Source: JAOUEE01 sp051011595
GTDB lineage: Bacteria > Actinomycetota > Acidimicrobiia > Acidimicrobiales > SHLQ01
Direction: 5' to 3'
DNA: 31,915 nucleotides
Assembly (NCBI GenBank): GCA_051011595.1
Contig: JBPCTQ010000378.1
Span: 1-31,915 of the forward strand
Below, in pieces: positions 1-5,994 of this stretch. The notes below the pieces were generated by a model. That model ran no database searches. It saw only the letters and a program-made list of their open reading frames with translations, and was not told where the DNA came from. The position numbers were made by a program, and so were the translations under genes. The stretch's first letter is position 1. Each line of letters starts with the position of its first letter.

Positions 1-63
1 CCCCTGGCCCTGGTGATGTTCCTCGCCTTCGAGCAGATCGACAAGATCCTGCCGGCCATCTGA
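1..63 (+). CDS. C-terminal end of a membrane protein (partial)
   Basis: The first 20 codons of the window are an open frame ending at TGA 61-63. They encode a hydrophobic stretch (PLALVMFLAFEQ) followed by a short polar end (IDKILPAI), as at the C-terminus of a membrane protein. The stop overlaps the ATG of the next gene (TGATG), so the two are probably translationally coupled and in one operon. Too little is visible to name a family. Confidence 0.5.
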   Translation, partial: PLALVMFLAFEQIDKILPAI

Positions 64-623
64 TGAAGCGCGTCCTATTCGAGGTGGCGGCCGTGGTGGC
101 AGTCGTACTGGCCGTCGGCGGGTGCAGCAGCGACCCCGGTGAGGGCACCGGCGAGGACTCCGACACCATCCCGCCGCCGCCGGGCCTGGGCACCGGAACC
201 ACCACCCCGCAAGGCCCCCCGGATTGGGTGGGTGACGCCGTCAACCCCCTCGACGTCCACATGGGCGAGTGCATCAACATCTACAGCTGGACCGAGAACG
301 ACAACCGCGTCGACCTCACCACGGTGGTGCCGTGTGAGGACGCGCATCATCGCGAGGTCTTCTACGAGACCGAGTTCCCGGCCGAGTCGGGGGCGCCTTA
401 TCCCGGGCGTCAGCCCATCGAGGAGTTCGCTCGATCCGAGTGTTACCGGTCCTTCGAGACCTTCGTAGGTGCGCCCTATGAGGTCAGCGGACTCGAGATC
501 ACCTTCACCATCCCGCCCGAGGAGAACTTCGTCGACTCCCAGGCCCGCTACCGCGGTGTGGTGTGTTACCTCTACGACCCCGACGGGGACCTCACGGGAA
601 CGGCCCGCGACACGCGACGCTGA
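63..623 (+). CDS. Lipoprotein resembling the septum-formation domain family
   Basis: A 186-residue exported lipoprotein. The N-terminus has two positive residues, a hydrophobic core and a lipobox ending at Cys21 (VGGC), followed by a Gly/Asp/Pro/Thr-rich linker to about residue 55. The rest contains MGECINIY, VPCEDAHHREVF, a YPG motif, a SECYRSF segment and RGVVCYLYD...LTGTAR. This spaced Cys, His and Gly pattern resembles the actinobacterial septum-formation domain (PF13845-like), recognised by pattern only. Four cysteines in the mature part (in GEC, VPC, SEC and VVC) could form two disulfides outside the membrane. Start ATG 63 overlaps the upstream stop. The molecular role of the family is not well defined, and cell-envelope or division association is inference. 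Confidence 0.6.
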   Translation: MKRVLFEVAAVVAVVLAVGGCSSDPGEGTGEDSDTIPPPPGLGTGTTTPQGPPDWVGDAVNPLDVHMGECINIYSWTENDNRVDLTTVVPCEDAHHREVFYETEFPAESGAPYPGRQPIEEFARSECYRSFETFVGAPYEVSGLEITFTIPPEENFVDSQARYRGVVCYLYDPDGDLTGTARDTRR

Positions 624-644
624 GCGCGCGGGGTCACGCGCGCT
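623..644 (+). terminator. GC-rich hairpin after the lipoprotein gene
   Basis: AGCGCGCG (623-630) and CGCGCGCT (637-644) form a perfect 8-bp stem around a 6-nt loop, beginning in the lipoprotein stop codon. No U-tract follows. It could be a non-canonical terminator or an mRNA-stabilising hairpin, separating this gene from the leaderless promoter at 661. Confidence 0.45.
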
Positions 645-660
645 GAGCGCGAACCAGGAC

Positions 661-666
661 TACGAT
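661..666 (+). promoter_or_regulatory. Putative -10 element for a leaderless DUF5317 transcript
   Basis: TACGAT matches the actinobacterial TANNNT -10 pattern and is followed by 8 nt and then ATG 675. The transcription start would fall on or next to the start codon. No -35 is evident. Confidence 0.45.
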
Positions 667-674
667 GCGCAGCA

Positions 675-1385
675 ATGATGCTGACGCTGCTGGCCATCGC
701 CCTCGGGCTGACGATTGGTCTGCTCACCGGCGGTCGGCTCCAGCGTCTCACCGGGGTGATCGTGCATCGAGTGCCGCTGGCCTTCGCCGGTTTCGCGCTG
801 CCGCTGGCGGCCATCCAACTGGAGCCCCCGGCCACCGCCCTCTGGGTGGCACTGGGTCTCGTCTGTGTGATCGGCTTCGCCGCCTCCAACCTGCACCTGG
901 TGGGTATGGGGGTGGTGCTCATCGGGGTGGCCTGCAATCTGGCGCCACTGGTGGCGAACGGTCACTTCCCGGTCGATCCCGATGCCCTGGTGGCCGCCGA
1001 CCTGGCCAGCGAGGAAGGGGTCGAGTCCGTCGTGTTGGCGGGGGGACGAGCCCTGGCCGAACCCGATGACCACCTGCAGTTCCTGGGTGATGTGATCCCG
1101 GTTCGATTCAGCAGCCAGGTGCTGTCCTTCGGTGATCTCATCATCCTCGTCGGCCTGGTCGACGTGGCCGCCCACCTGGTGATGCGTCGGCGACGACGGC
1201 GGGTTCAGGCCCGAGGTGCGGCCGCGGCCCTGCGATCCATCAACAACACCAAGCCGGCCCACGACTGGGGAATGGCCCCGAGCCCCGATCCCGAATCGGC
1301 GTTCCAGTACTCGGCCAGCGCGGAGGCCTCGGCTCCGGCCACGGTGGACTCGGCCAGAGAAGCGGCCGTGGCGGCCCGGCCCTGA
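675..1385 (+). CDS. DUF5317 family membrane protein
   Basis: A 236-residue integral membrane protein. Hydrophobic segments lie near residues 2-17, 34-50, 55-74 and 77-95, then come an extracytoplasmic-type loop (NGHFPVDPDAL) and a final membrane segment near 158-173 preceded by FSSQVLSFGDLI. This matches the actinobacterial DUF5317 layout (NxxFPV, then GDVIPVRF...SFGDLI), whose function is unknown. The start at ATG 675 follows a TACGAT-N8 leaderless signal; ATG 678 is an alternative. The last ~60 residues after the RRRRR cluster are read antisense through the conserved 3' end of the convergent glycosidase gene, so this tail is probably read-through rather than a family domain. Confidence 0.75.
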   Translation: MMLTLLAIALGLTIGLLTGGRLQRLTGVIVHRVPLAFAGFALPLAAIQLEPPATALWVALGLVCVIGFAASNLHLVGMGVVLIGVACNLAPLVANGHFPVDPDALVAADLASEEGVESVVLAGGRALAEPDDHLQFLGDVIPVRFSSQVLSFGDLIILVGLVDVAAHLVMRRRRRRVQARGAAAALRSINNTKPAHDWGMAPSPDPESAFQYSASAEASAPATVDSAREAAVAARP

Positions 1386-2368
1386 ACGGTCGCACCCCAC
1401 CACAACAGATACGCCAGCTGCGGCCAACACGGTCCTCGCCAATACCCCTGGGGGTCATAGCCGGGCTCCTCGCCGTGGACCCCGCGCGGGCCGTACCGGG
1501 CCGCGAAACCATCCGGATCGTCGACCATCTGCCAACCCTGTTGTTTTTGGCCGGCGTCGCTCACCACAAGCAAGGCCAGCATGGAATCGGCGGTGCGAAC
1601 CATGCCCGACCGCTCGGCCGGTCCGGCGTCGGCCCACCCATCACCTCGCCAACGCTGTTCGATGGCCGGCACCAGCGCATCGGCCAACTCGCCGACACCG
1701 CGGCGACCGGCGCCGTCGGCCAATTCGCGGGCGTTGAACGCAATGAGTGCGTTGAAGCCGATCGACCCCACCGCGAAGTCCGGATTGTGGATCGCCGCGC
1801 CGTCGGCATCACGTTCGATACGCGCCACCAGATCCGACTTGTGTTGTCGCCACCGTTCCTCGTCGAAACCCCCTGGGCACAGATCGTCCCAGCGAGGGCT
1901 GTTGTCGGCACCGGACTCCCACGGATGACACAACTCCACCAACCCGTCCGGGGTTCGGGCCCGTCGTTCCAGGAGGAACCGCAGGCCCTGCTCGGCCTGG
2001 TCGATGAGCGGCACCGGGACATCGACGCCGTCCCGGACGAGCTGGGCGACGGCATGGCCGAACATCGGTGGTTGGGTGATCGACGACGCGCCGGACCGCC
2101 CCCACAAATCGGCATGGGCATCGGGGTCGAGCTGATAGTTCATGTGCGGGACGAATCCGCCTGGCGTCTGCGTCGACAGAGCCTGGGTCAGCTCGGTGAG
2201 CGCCCGGTCGGTGCGGCCCAGCTCGTGCCAGATCAGTGCGTGGAAACACGAGTCCCACAACCACTGCCACGGGTACACCACATCGTTGGGAGCCGTGTAC
2301 CCGGCGTCGACCCAATGATGGTGGAGTGTGTCGTGTACAGCCGTCCGAAGTTGGTGGCTTAGGGTCAC
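1205..2368 (-). CDS. Glycoside hydrolase, GH63/mannosylglycerate hydrolase-like (alpha/alpha)6 barrel
   Basis: A 387-residue protein resembling the MGH1-like/GH63 glycosidases, with the conserved N-terminal WQWLWDSCFHALIW, the middle FVPHMNYQLDPD and SITQPP, and the C-terminal GYWRGPCWPQLAYLLW and EYWNADSGSGLGAIPQSW. These aromatic and acidic clusters line the sugar site in that fold. There is no signal peptide, so it is probably cytosolic. The substrate is not readable: hydrolysis of glucosyl- or mannosyl-glycerate-like solutes or short alpha-glucans are guesses from the family. Start GTG 2368 lies only 5 bp from the divergent glycosyltransferase start. The 3' end overlaps the DUF5317 gene by 181 bp; the glycosidase frame carries the conserved motifs there. 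Confidence 0.75.
   Translation of the reverse strand: MTLSHQLRTAVHDTLHHHWVDAGYTAPNDVVYPWQWLWDSCFHALIWHELGRTDRALTELTQALSTQTPGGFVPHMNYQLDPDAHADLWGRSGASSITQPPMFGHAVAQLVRDGVDVPVPLIDQAEQGLRFLLERRARTPDGLVELCHPWESGADNSPRWDDLCPGGFDEERWRQHKSDLVARIERDADGAAIHNPDFAVGSIGFNALIAFNARELADGAGRRGVGELADALVPAIEQRWRGDGWADAGPAERSGMVRTADSMLALLVVSDAGQKQQGWQMVDDPDGFAARYGPRGVHGEEPGYDPQGYWRGPCWPQLAYLLWWGATVQGRAATAASLAESTVAGAEASALAEYWNADSGSGLGAIPQSWAGLVLLMDRRAAAAPRA
2360..2365 (+). promoter_or_regulatory. Putative -10 for leaderless glycosyltransferase mRNA
   Basis: TAGGGT, then 8 nt, then GTG 2374. It lies inside the first codons of the divergent glycosidase gene. The same TAGGGT word precedes the starts at 15621 (minus) and 18946 (plus). 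Confidence 0.45.
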
Positions 2369-2373
2369 AGATC

Positions 2374-3408
2374 GTGCACCGTACCCGCTGCGCGATCGTG
2401 TCCTTCCGCCTCGGGATGCCCGACGGCGTCTCGGTGGTGGCCGCCTCGTGGCAGGCCGCCCTGAGCGACATGGGCTTCGAGGTGGTCACGGTGGCAGGTG
2501 AGGGTCCGGTCGATCGCCTGGTGACCGGGCTCGCCATCGGCGATTCGGAGCCGCCCGATCCCGATGCCGTGGCCGAGGCCATCGAAGATGTCGATCTGGT
2601 GGTGGTGGAGAATCTCCTCACCATCCCGATGCGGCCCGATGCCAGCCGGGTGGTGGCCGAGGTGCTCGCCGGCCGACCAGCCCTGCTCCACCACCACGAC
2701 CCGCCGTGGCAAAGAGACCGATTCCGCCACATCACCGAGTTGCCGGCCACCGATGCCGCGTGGCGCCACGTCACCATCAACGAGCTGACCCGGCGAGAGA
2801 TGGCCGAGCGGGGCATCACGGCCACGACGATCTACAACGGCTTCGACACCGACCCGCCGCAGGGAGATCGGTCCACCACGCGGGCCTCGCTCGACATCCA
2901 CGACGACACCGTTCTGGTGGCCCATCCGGTGCGGGCTATCGCCCGTAAGAACATCCCGGCCGGCCTCGACCTGTGTGCTCGGCTGGGGGCCACCTACTGG
3001 TTACTCGGCTCGGCCGAGGAGGGATACGAGGACGAACTGCGATCTCTGCTCGACGCGGCCGACTGTGCGTGGGTCCACCGCACGCACTCCCCCATCGAGG
3101 ACGTCTACGCCGCGGCCGACCTCATCGCCTTCCCCTCTCTCTGGGAGGGATTCGGCAACCCACCGATCGAGGCCGCCATCCATCGACGCCCGGTGGCGGT
3201 CGGCCCCTATCCAGTGGGTCGAGAGCTGGCGGCGCTGGGCTTCGAGTGGTTCGACAGCAACGACGTGGCGGCCATCCGCGCCCATCTCCGCGACCCCGAC
3301 CCCACGCTGCTCGACAACAACCAGGCGTTGGCCACCCGCCACTTCTCGTTCACCCGTATGGCCGAACTGCTGGCCTCGGTCCTCGACGAGGCAGGATGGT
3401 TACCGTGA
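2374..3408 (+). CDS. Glycosyltransferase family 4 (GT-B fold)
   Basis: A 344-residue cytosolic retaining glycosyltransferase. The N-terminal half starts CAIVSFRLGMPDGVSVVAASWQ, typical of the GT4 acceptor domain with its Gly-rich loop. The middle has TTIYNGFDTDPP, and the nucleotide-sugar half has VAHPVRAIARKNI and then E258-GFGNPPI-E266, the EX7E motif that binds the donor sugar. The open frame extends upstream to 2236, but that part is antisense to the glycosidase; GTG 2374 gives the usual GT4 N-terminus and sits 8 nt after TAGGGT. The stop overlaps the next start as GTGA. Pairing with a divergent glycosidase suggests turnover of a shared glycoside, such as a compatible solute; this is inference. 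Confidence 0.8.
   Translation: MHRTRCAIVSFRLGMPDGVSVVAASWQAALSDMGFEVVTVAGEGPVDRLVTGLAIGDSEPPDPDAVAEAIEDVDLVVVENLLTIPMRPDASRVVAEVLAGRPALLHHHDPPWQRDRFRHITELPATDAAWRHVTINELTRREMAERGITATTIYNGFDTDPPQGDRSTTRASLDIHDDTVLVAHPVRAIARKNIPAGLDLCARLGATYWLLGSAEEGYEDELRSLLDAADCAWVHRTHSPIEDVYAAADLIAFPSLWEGFGNPPIEAAIHRRPVAVGPYPVGRELAALGFEWFDSNDVAAIRAHLRDPDPTLLDNNQALATRHFSFTRMAELLASVLDEAGWLP
2378..2383 (-). promoter_or_regulatory. Putative -10 for leaderless glycosidase mRNA
   Basis: On the minus strand TACGGT is followed by 9 nt and then GTG 2368. The element lies within codons 2-4 of the glycosyltransferase, so the two divergent promoters interlock. Confidence 0.35.
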
Positions 3409-3668
3409 CCAGCGACCCAGTACACCAAAGACGGGCCCGGATCGCCCGGTTGGTGAGCCTCGGCCAACGGACCGGGTACCTGCTGTTCGCCATTGCGATC
3501 GTGGTGTTCGTGATCGGGGCGATCGTCGACTTCTCCGACACCATCGTCTCGGTGATCGTGGTGTGTCTGATCGTCGGATCGATCGTGTTGGCCCCGGCGA
3601 TCGTGTTCGGATACGCCGTGAAGGCGGCCGACCGCGAAGACACCGAACAGGGGATGGGGCGATCGTGA
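3405..3668 (+). CDS. Small membrane protein with two TM segments
   Basis: An 87-residue protein with a basic N-terminus, two hydrophobic segments (about LLFAIAIVVFVIGAIV and VIVVCLIVGSIVLAPAIVF) and a charged C-terminal tail. I do not recognise a family. The start is taken as GTG 3405, which overlaps the glycosyltransferase stop as GTGA; ATG 3396, preceded by GAGG, would add three residues. Its stop overlaps the TetR start in the same GTGA way, so the three genes form a translationally coupled set. A membrane protein squeezed between a biosynthetic gene and a TetR regulator may be a partner or target of either. Confidence 0.7.
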   Translation: MTSDPVHQRRARIARLVSLGQRTGYLLFAIAIVVFVIGAIVDFSDTIVSVIVVCLIVGSIVLAPAIVFGYAVKAADREDTEQGMGRS

Positions 3669-4252
3669 CCACACGGTTGCCCGCCTCAGAACGTCGACGC
3701 CAGTTGCTAGAAGTGGCCGCCCGGGTGTTCGGTTCCGACGGCTACCACGGCACGTCGATGAACGACATCGCCTTGGCCGCCGGCGTCACCAAGCCGGTGC
3801 TGTACCAACACTTCGACTCCAAACACGAGCTCTTCCTGGAGCTGTTGCGCACGATCGGGGCCGAGGTCGAACAGGTGGTCGGCGCCGGCTTGGAGATCGA
3901 TCAGGAGCCACGCCACCTGGTCGAAAACGCCCTGCGGGCCTACTTCACCTACTTCGACGAACACCGCGACAGCTTCGGCATCATGTTCGGCGACGGGGTA
4001 CTGGGCGAACCCGACTTCGCCGCCGAACGACGCGGCCTCGAACACGACCTGGCCCTGCGCATCAGTGAACTGATCGACATCGCCGGCATGGACCGAACCG
4101 GCCGACGCCTCATCGCCCACGGGATCGTCGGTCTCTGCGAGGGTGCGGTTCGTTACTGCCTCGAAGACGACAACGCGCCCGCGGTCGACGAGCTGGTGGC
4201 CATGGTCGGCGAACAGGTCTGGGCCGGACTACGGGGCGAACGACCCCGCTGA
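3665..4252 (+). CDS. TetR/AcrR family transcriptional regulator
   Basis: A 195-residue one-component repressor-type regulator. The N-terminal helix-turn-helix (about residues 8-55) shows RRQLLEVAARVFGSDGYHGTSMNDIA, AAGVTKPVLYQHF and the DSKHELF motif typical of TetR. The C-terminal ~135 residues form the variable ligand-binding and dimerisation domain, with HRDSFGIMFGDG. Start GTG 3665 overlaps the upstream stop. The ligand is unknown. As third gene of the coupled set it may regulate its own operon and the divergent glycosidase. I saw no convincing TetR palindrome between 2360 and 2383. Confidence 0.85.
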   Translation: MTTRLPASERRRQLLEVAARVFGSDGYHGTSMNDIALAAGVTKPVLYQHFDSKHELFLELLRTIGAEVEQVVGAGLEIDQEPRHLVENALRAYFTYFDEHRDSFGIMFGDGVLGEPDFAAERRGLEHDLALRISELIDIAGMDRTGRRLIAHGIVGLCEGAVRYCLEDDNAPAVDELVAMVGEQVWAGLRGERPR

Positions 4253-4256
4253 GAGC

Positions 4257-4270
4257 GGTGGTTCCCCACC
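4257..4270. terminator. Short hairpin between convergent genes
   Basis: GGTGG (4257-4261) pairs with CCACC (4266-4270) around a TTCC loop, in the 23-bp gap between the TetR and Nudix stop codons. It is symmetrical and could serve both strands, but has no U-tract, so support is weak. Confidence 0.25.
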
Positions 4271-4275
4271 AGCGG

Positions 4276-4767
4276 CTAACCGGTCGGCGAGATGTCGATC
4301 GGCGGGTCGGGCAGGTCGCCGGCCACCAGGGGCGGCAGCAGTTCACGCAGCCCGGGGGGCAGGGTGGGCTCGTCGCTGGCCAGTAGCTCGTCGAGCGGCC
4401 ACCAGCGGGCCCCGAGGAACGCCATGGCCTCGAGGAACTCCAGTCCCTTCGGGGCGTATTCCCCGCCGTCGCACCAGGCCACGTAGATCCGCTCGTCGCT
4501 CTCGAAGTGGTAGCCACCGAAGTCGAACTCGACCTCCTGGGTCCACACACATGGCCCCATCTCGACGTTCTCGATGCCAGTTTCCTCGTAGATCTCCCGC
4601 TCGGCGGCATGAGCTGGATCCTCACCCGGGTCGACGCCGCCGCCGGGGATCTCCCACCACTCACCCTTGCTCGGGTCGGCGGGATCACGGGTGCGCATCA
4701 AGAACACGCGACCCTCACGGTCGAGCAGCACGACCCGTGCCGCCGGCCGCCGAAGAGTCCATGGCAT
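4276..4767 (-). CDS. Nudix hydrolase
   Basis: A 163-residue Nudix-fold pyrophosphohydrolase. The N-terminus RRPAARVVLLDREGRVFLMRT is the usual first strand pair. A complete Nudix box follows: the pattern GX5EX7REUXEEXGU is satisfied by GGVDPGED...REIYEETGI, giving the metal-binding glutamates. GEWWEIPGGG precedes it, as in nucleoside diphosphate-X hydrolases. The substrate cannot be read from sequence. Start ATG 4767 overlaps the amidohydrolase stop (TGATG), so it is the last gene of a coupled minus-strand run, perhaps clearing a nucleotide or CoA-linked by-product; that is inference. Confidence 0.85.
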   Translation of the reverse strand: MPWTLRRPAARVVLLDREGRVFLMRTRDPADPSKGEWWEIPGGGVDPGEDPAHAAEREIYEETGIENVEMGPCVWTQEVEFDFGGYHFESDERIYVAWCDGGEYAPKGLEFLEAMAFLGARWWPLDELLASDEPTLPPGLRELLPPLVAGDLPDPPIDISPTG

Positions 4768-5966
4768 CAGAAGAAGGCGGGGCTCGTCGCCCCCTCCGGC
4801 TTCTCGGTCAGCGGCACCTTGACCTCGTCGACGGTTGGGCCGAACTGGGCGCCGAGCGGATCGAGTTCGGCGAGGGAGAATCCGTAGACCTCCGCGGCGT
4901 TCTCGCTGAACAGCTTGCGGAGATCGGCCTCGGACCAGTCGTGGAAGGCCAGGCGTAGGGCCTCGCGTGTGAAGGGGTGCGTGCCCTCGTGGTGGGGATA
5001 GTCGCTGCCCCACATCACCTTGTGCACGCCGACACTACGAATCGCCTCGGCCTCACGTGGGCTGGGGAAGCTGGCTCCGATCCAGACGTTGCGCTCGAAG
5101 TACTCGCTCGGTTTCATGGCCAGACGATCGTCGGACGGGAATCCCAGCTCGCCGATACGCCCGGTCATCTTGCCCTGGGTGTACAACCCGTCGAGGCGCC
5201 GGAGCGTGTCGGGCACCCAGCCCACACCCTGTTCGGTCATGACCAGCTTGAGGTGGGGGTAGCGCTCGAAGACACCGGCCAGGATGAGGTGCCACAGCGT
5301 ACGGTTGGAGAAGAACGGCACCTCTTGGATGAAGATGATGCCGGCCGATTCGTGGTCGGCGTAGTCGGGTGCACCGTTGCCGGCGTGGGCGGTGATCACC
5401 ATGTCGAGCTCTTGGCACGTGGCCCACACCGGGTCGTAGCAGTCATCGAACAGCGGCGGAATCCCCTGGTCGGGGGGAACGGCCGGCAACAACACGCTGC
5501 TGATGCCGGCGGCATGGGCCGACCGAATGTCGGCGACTGTCTCGTCGACATCGTTGAGGAAGATCTGGGCGATGCCGCACCGGCGGGCCGGGTGGCGGCC
5601 GCACCAGTCGGCCAACCACCGATTGTGGGCATGGATACCCGCCCGTCGCCGTTCGTAGTCGGCTCGTTCCTTGGGTGGGTAGGCAATGAGCGTGCCCGTC
5701 GGGAAGAACGGCGGCACGGTGTTGGGGAAGGTGATCTCGGCCACCACACCATCGTCGTTCTGCTCGCTGATGCGCAGATCGTCGTCCCAGTTCCGGAGCT
5801 TGCTCTTGTCCTGCAGGTCGCGGAAGGGGTTGGTGTACCCGCCTCGCCACGCGTCGAATTCGTCGCGCCAGGCGGGGTCGAGGTACTCGCGGTAGGTGGC
5901 GTGGTCGGCACCGGCATGACAGTCGGAGGAGATGATCGTGTAGCGCTCGGCCGTGGCGGTGCTCAT
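4767..5966 (-). CDS. Metal-dependent amidohydrolase (amidohydrolase 2 family)
   Basis: A 399-residue TIM-barrel hydrolase or decarboxylase of the PF04909 type. The first strand has ISSDCHAG (D15, H17), where the classical second His of HXH is replaced by Gly19, as in a common actinobacterial subgroup. Later metal or catalytic positions are in VITAHAGNG, YPHLKLVMTEQGVGWVP and MWGSDYPHHEGTHP. No signal peptide. Related enzymes act on aromatic or acidic ring-cleavage products; the substrate here is unknown. It starts 28 bp after the CoA transferase stop and ends in a TGATG overlap with the Nudix gene, consistent with one catabolic operon. GAAGGAG lies only 2 nt before the ATG, too close for a normal ribosome binding site. 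Confidence 0.8.
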   Translation of the reverse strand: MSTATAERYTIISSDCHAGADHATYREYLDPAWRDEFDAWRGGYTNPFRDLQDKSKLRNWDDDLRISEQNDDGVVAEITFPNTVPPFFPTGTLIAYPPKERADYERRRAGIHAHNRWLADWCGRHPARRCGIAQIFLNDVDETVADIRSAHAAGISSVLLPAVPPDQGIPPLFDDCYDPVWATCQELDMVITAHAGNGAPDYADHESAGIIFIQEVPFFSNRTLWHLILAGVFERYPHLKLVMTEQGVGWVPDTLRRLDGLYTQGKMTGRIGELGFPSDDRLAMKPSEYFERNVWIGASFPSPREAEAIRSVGVHKVMWGSDYPHHEGTHPFTREALRLAFHDWSEADLRKLFSENAAEVYGFSLAELDPLGAQFGPTVDEVKVPLTEKPEGATSPAFF

Positions 5967-5994
5967 GGCTCCTTCGTACCACCGGTGGCCTCGC

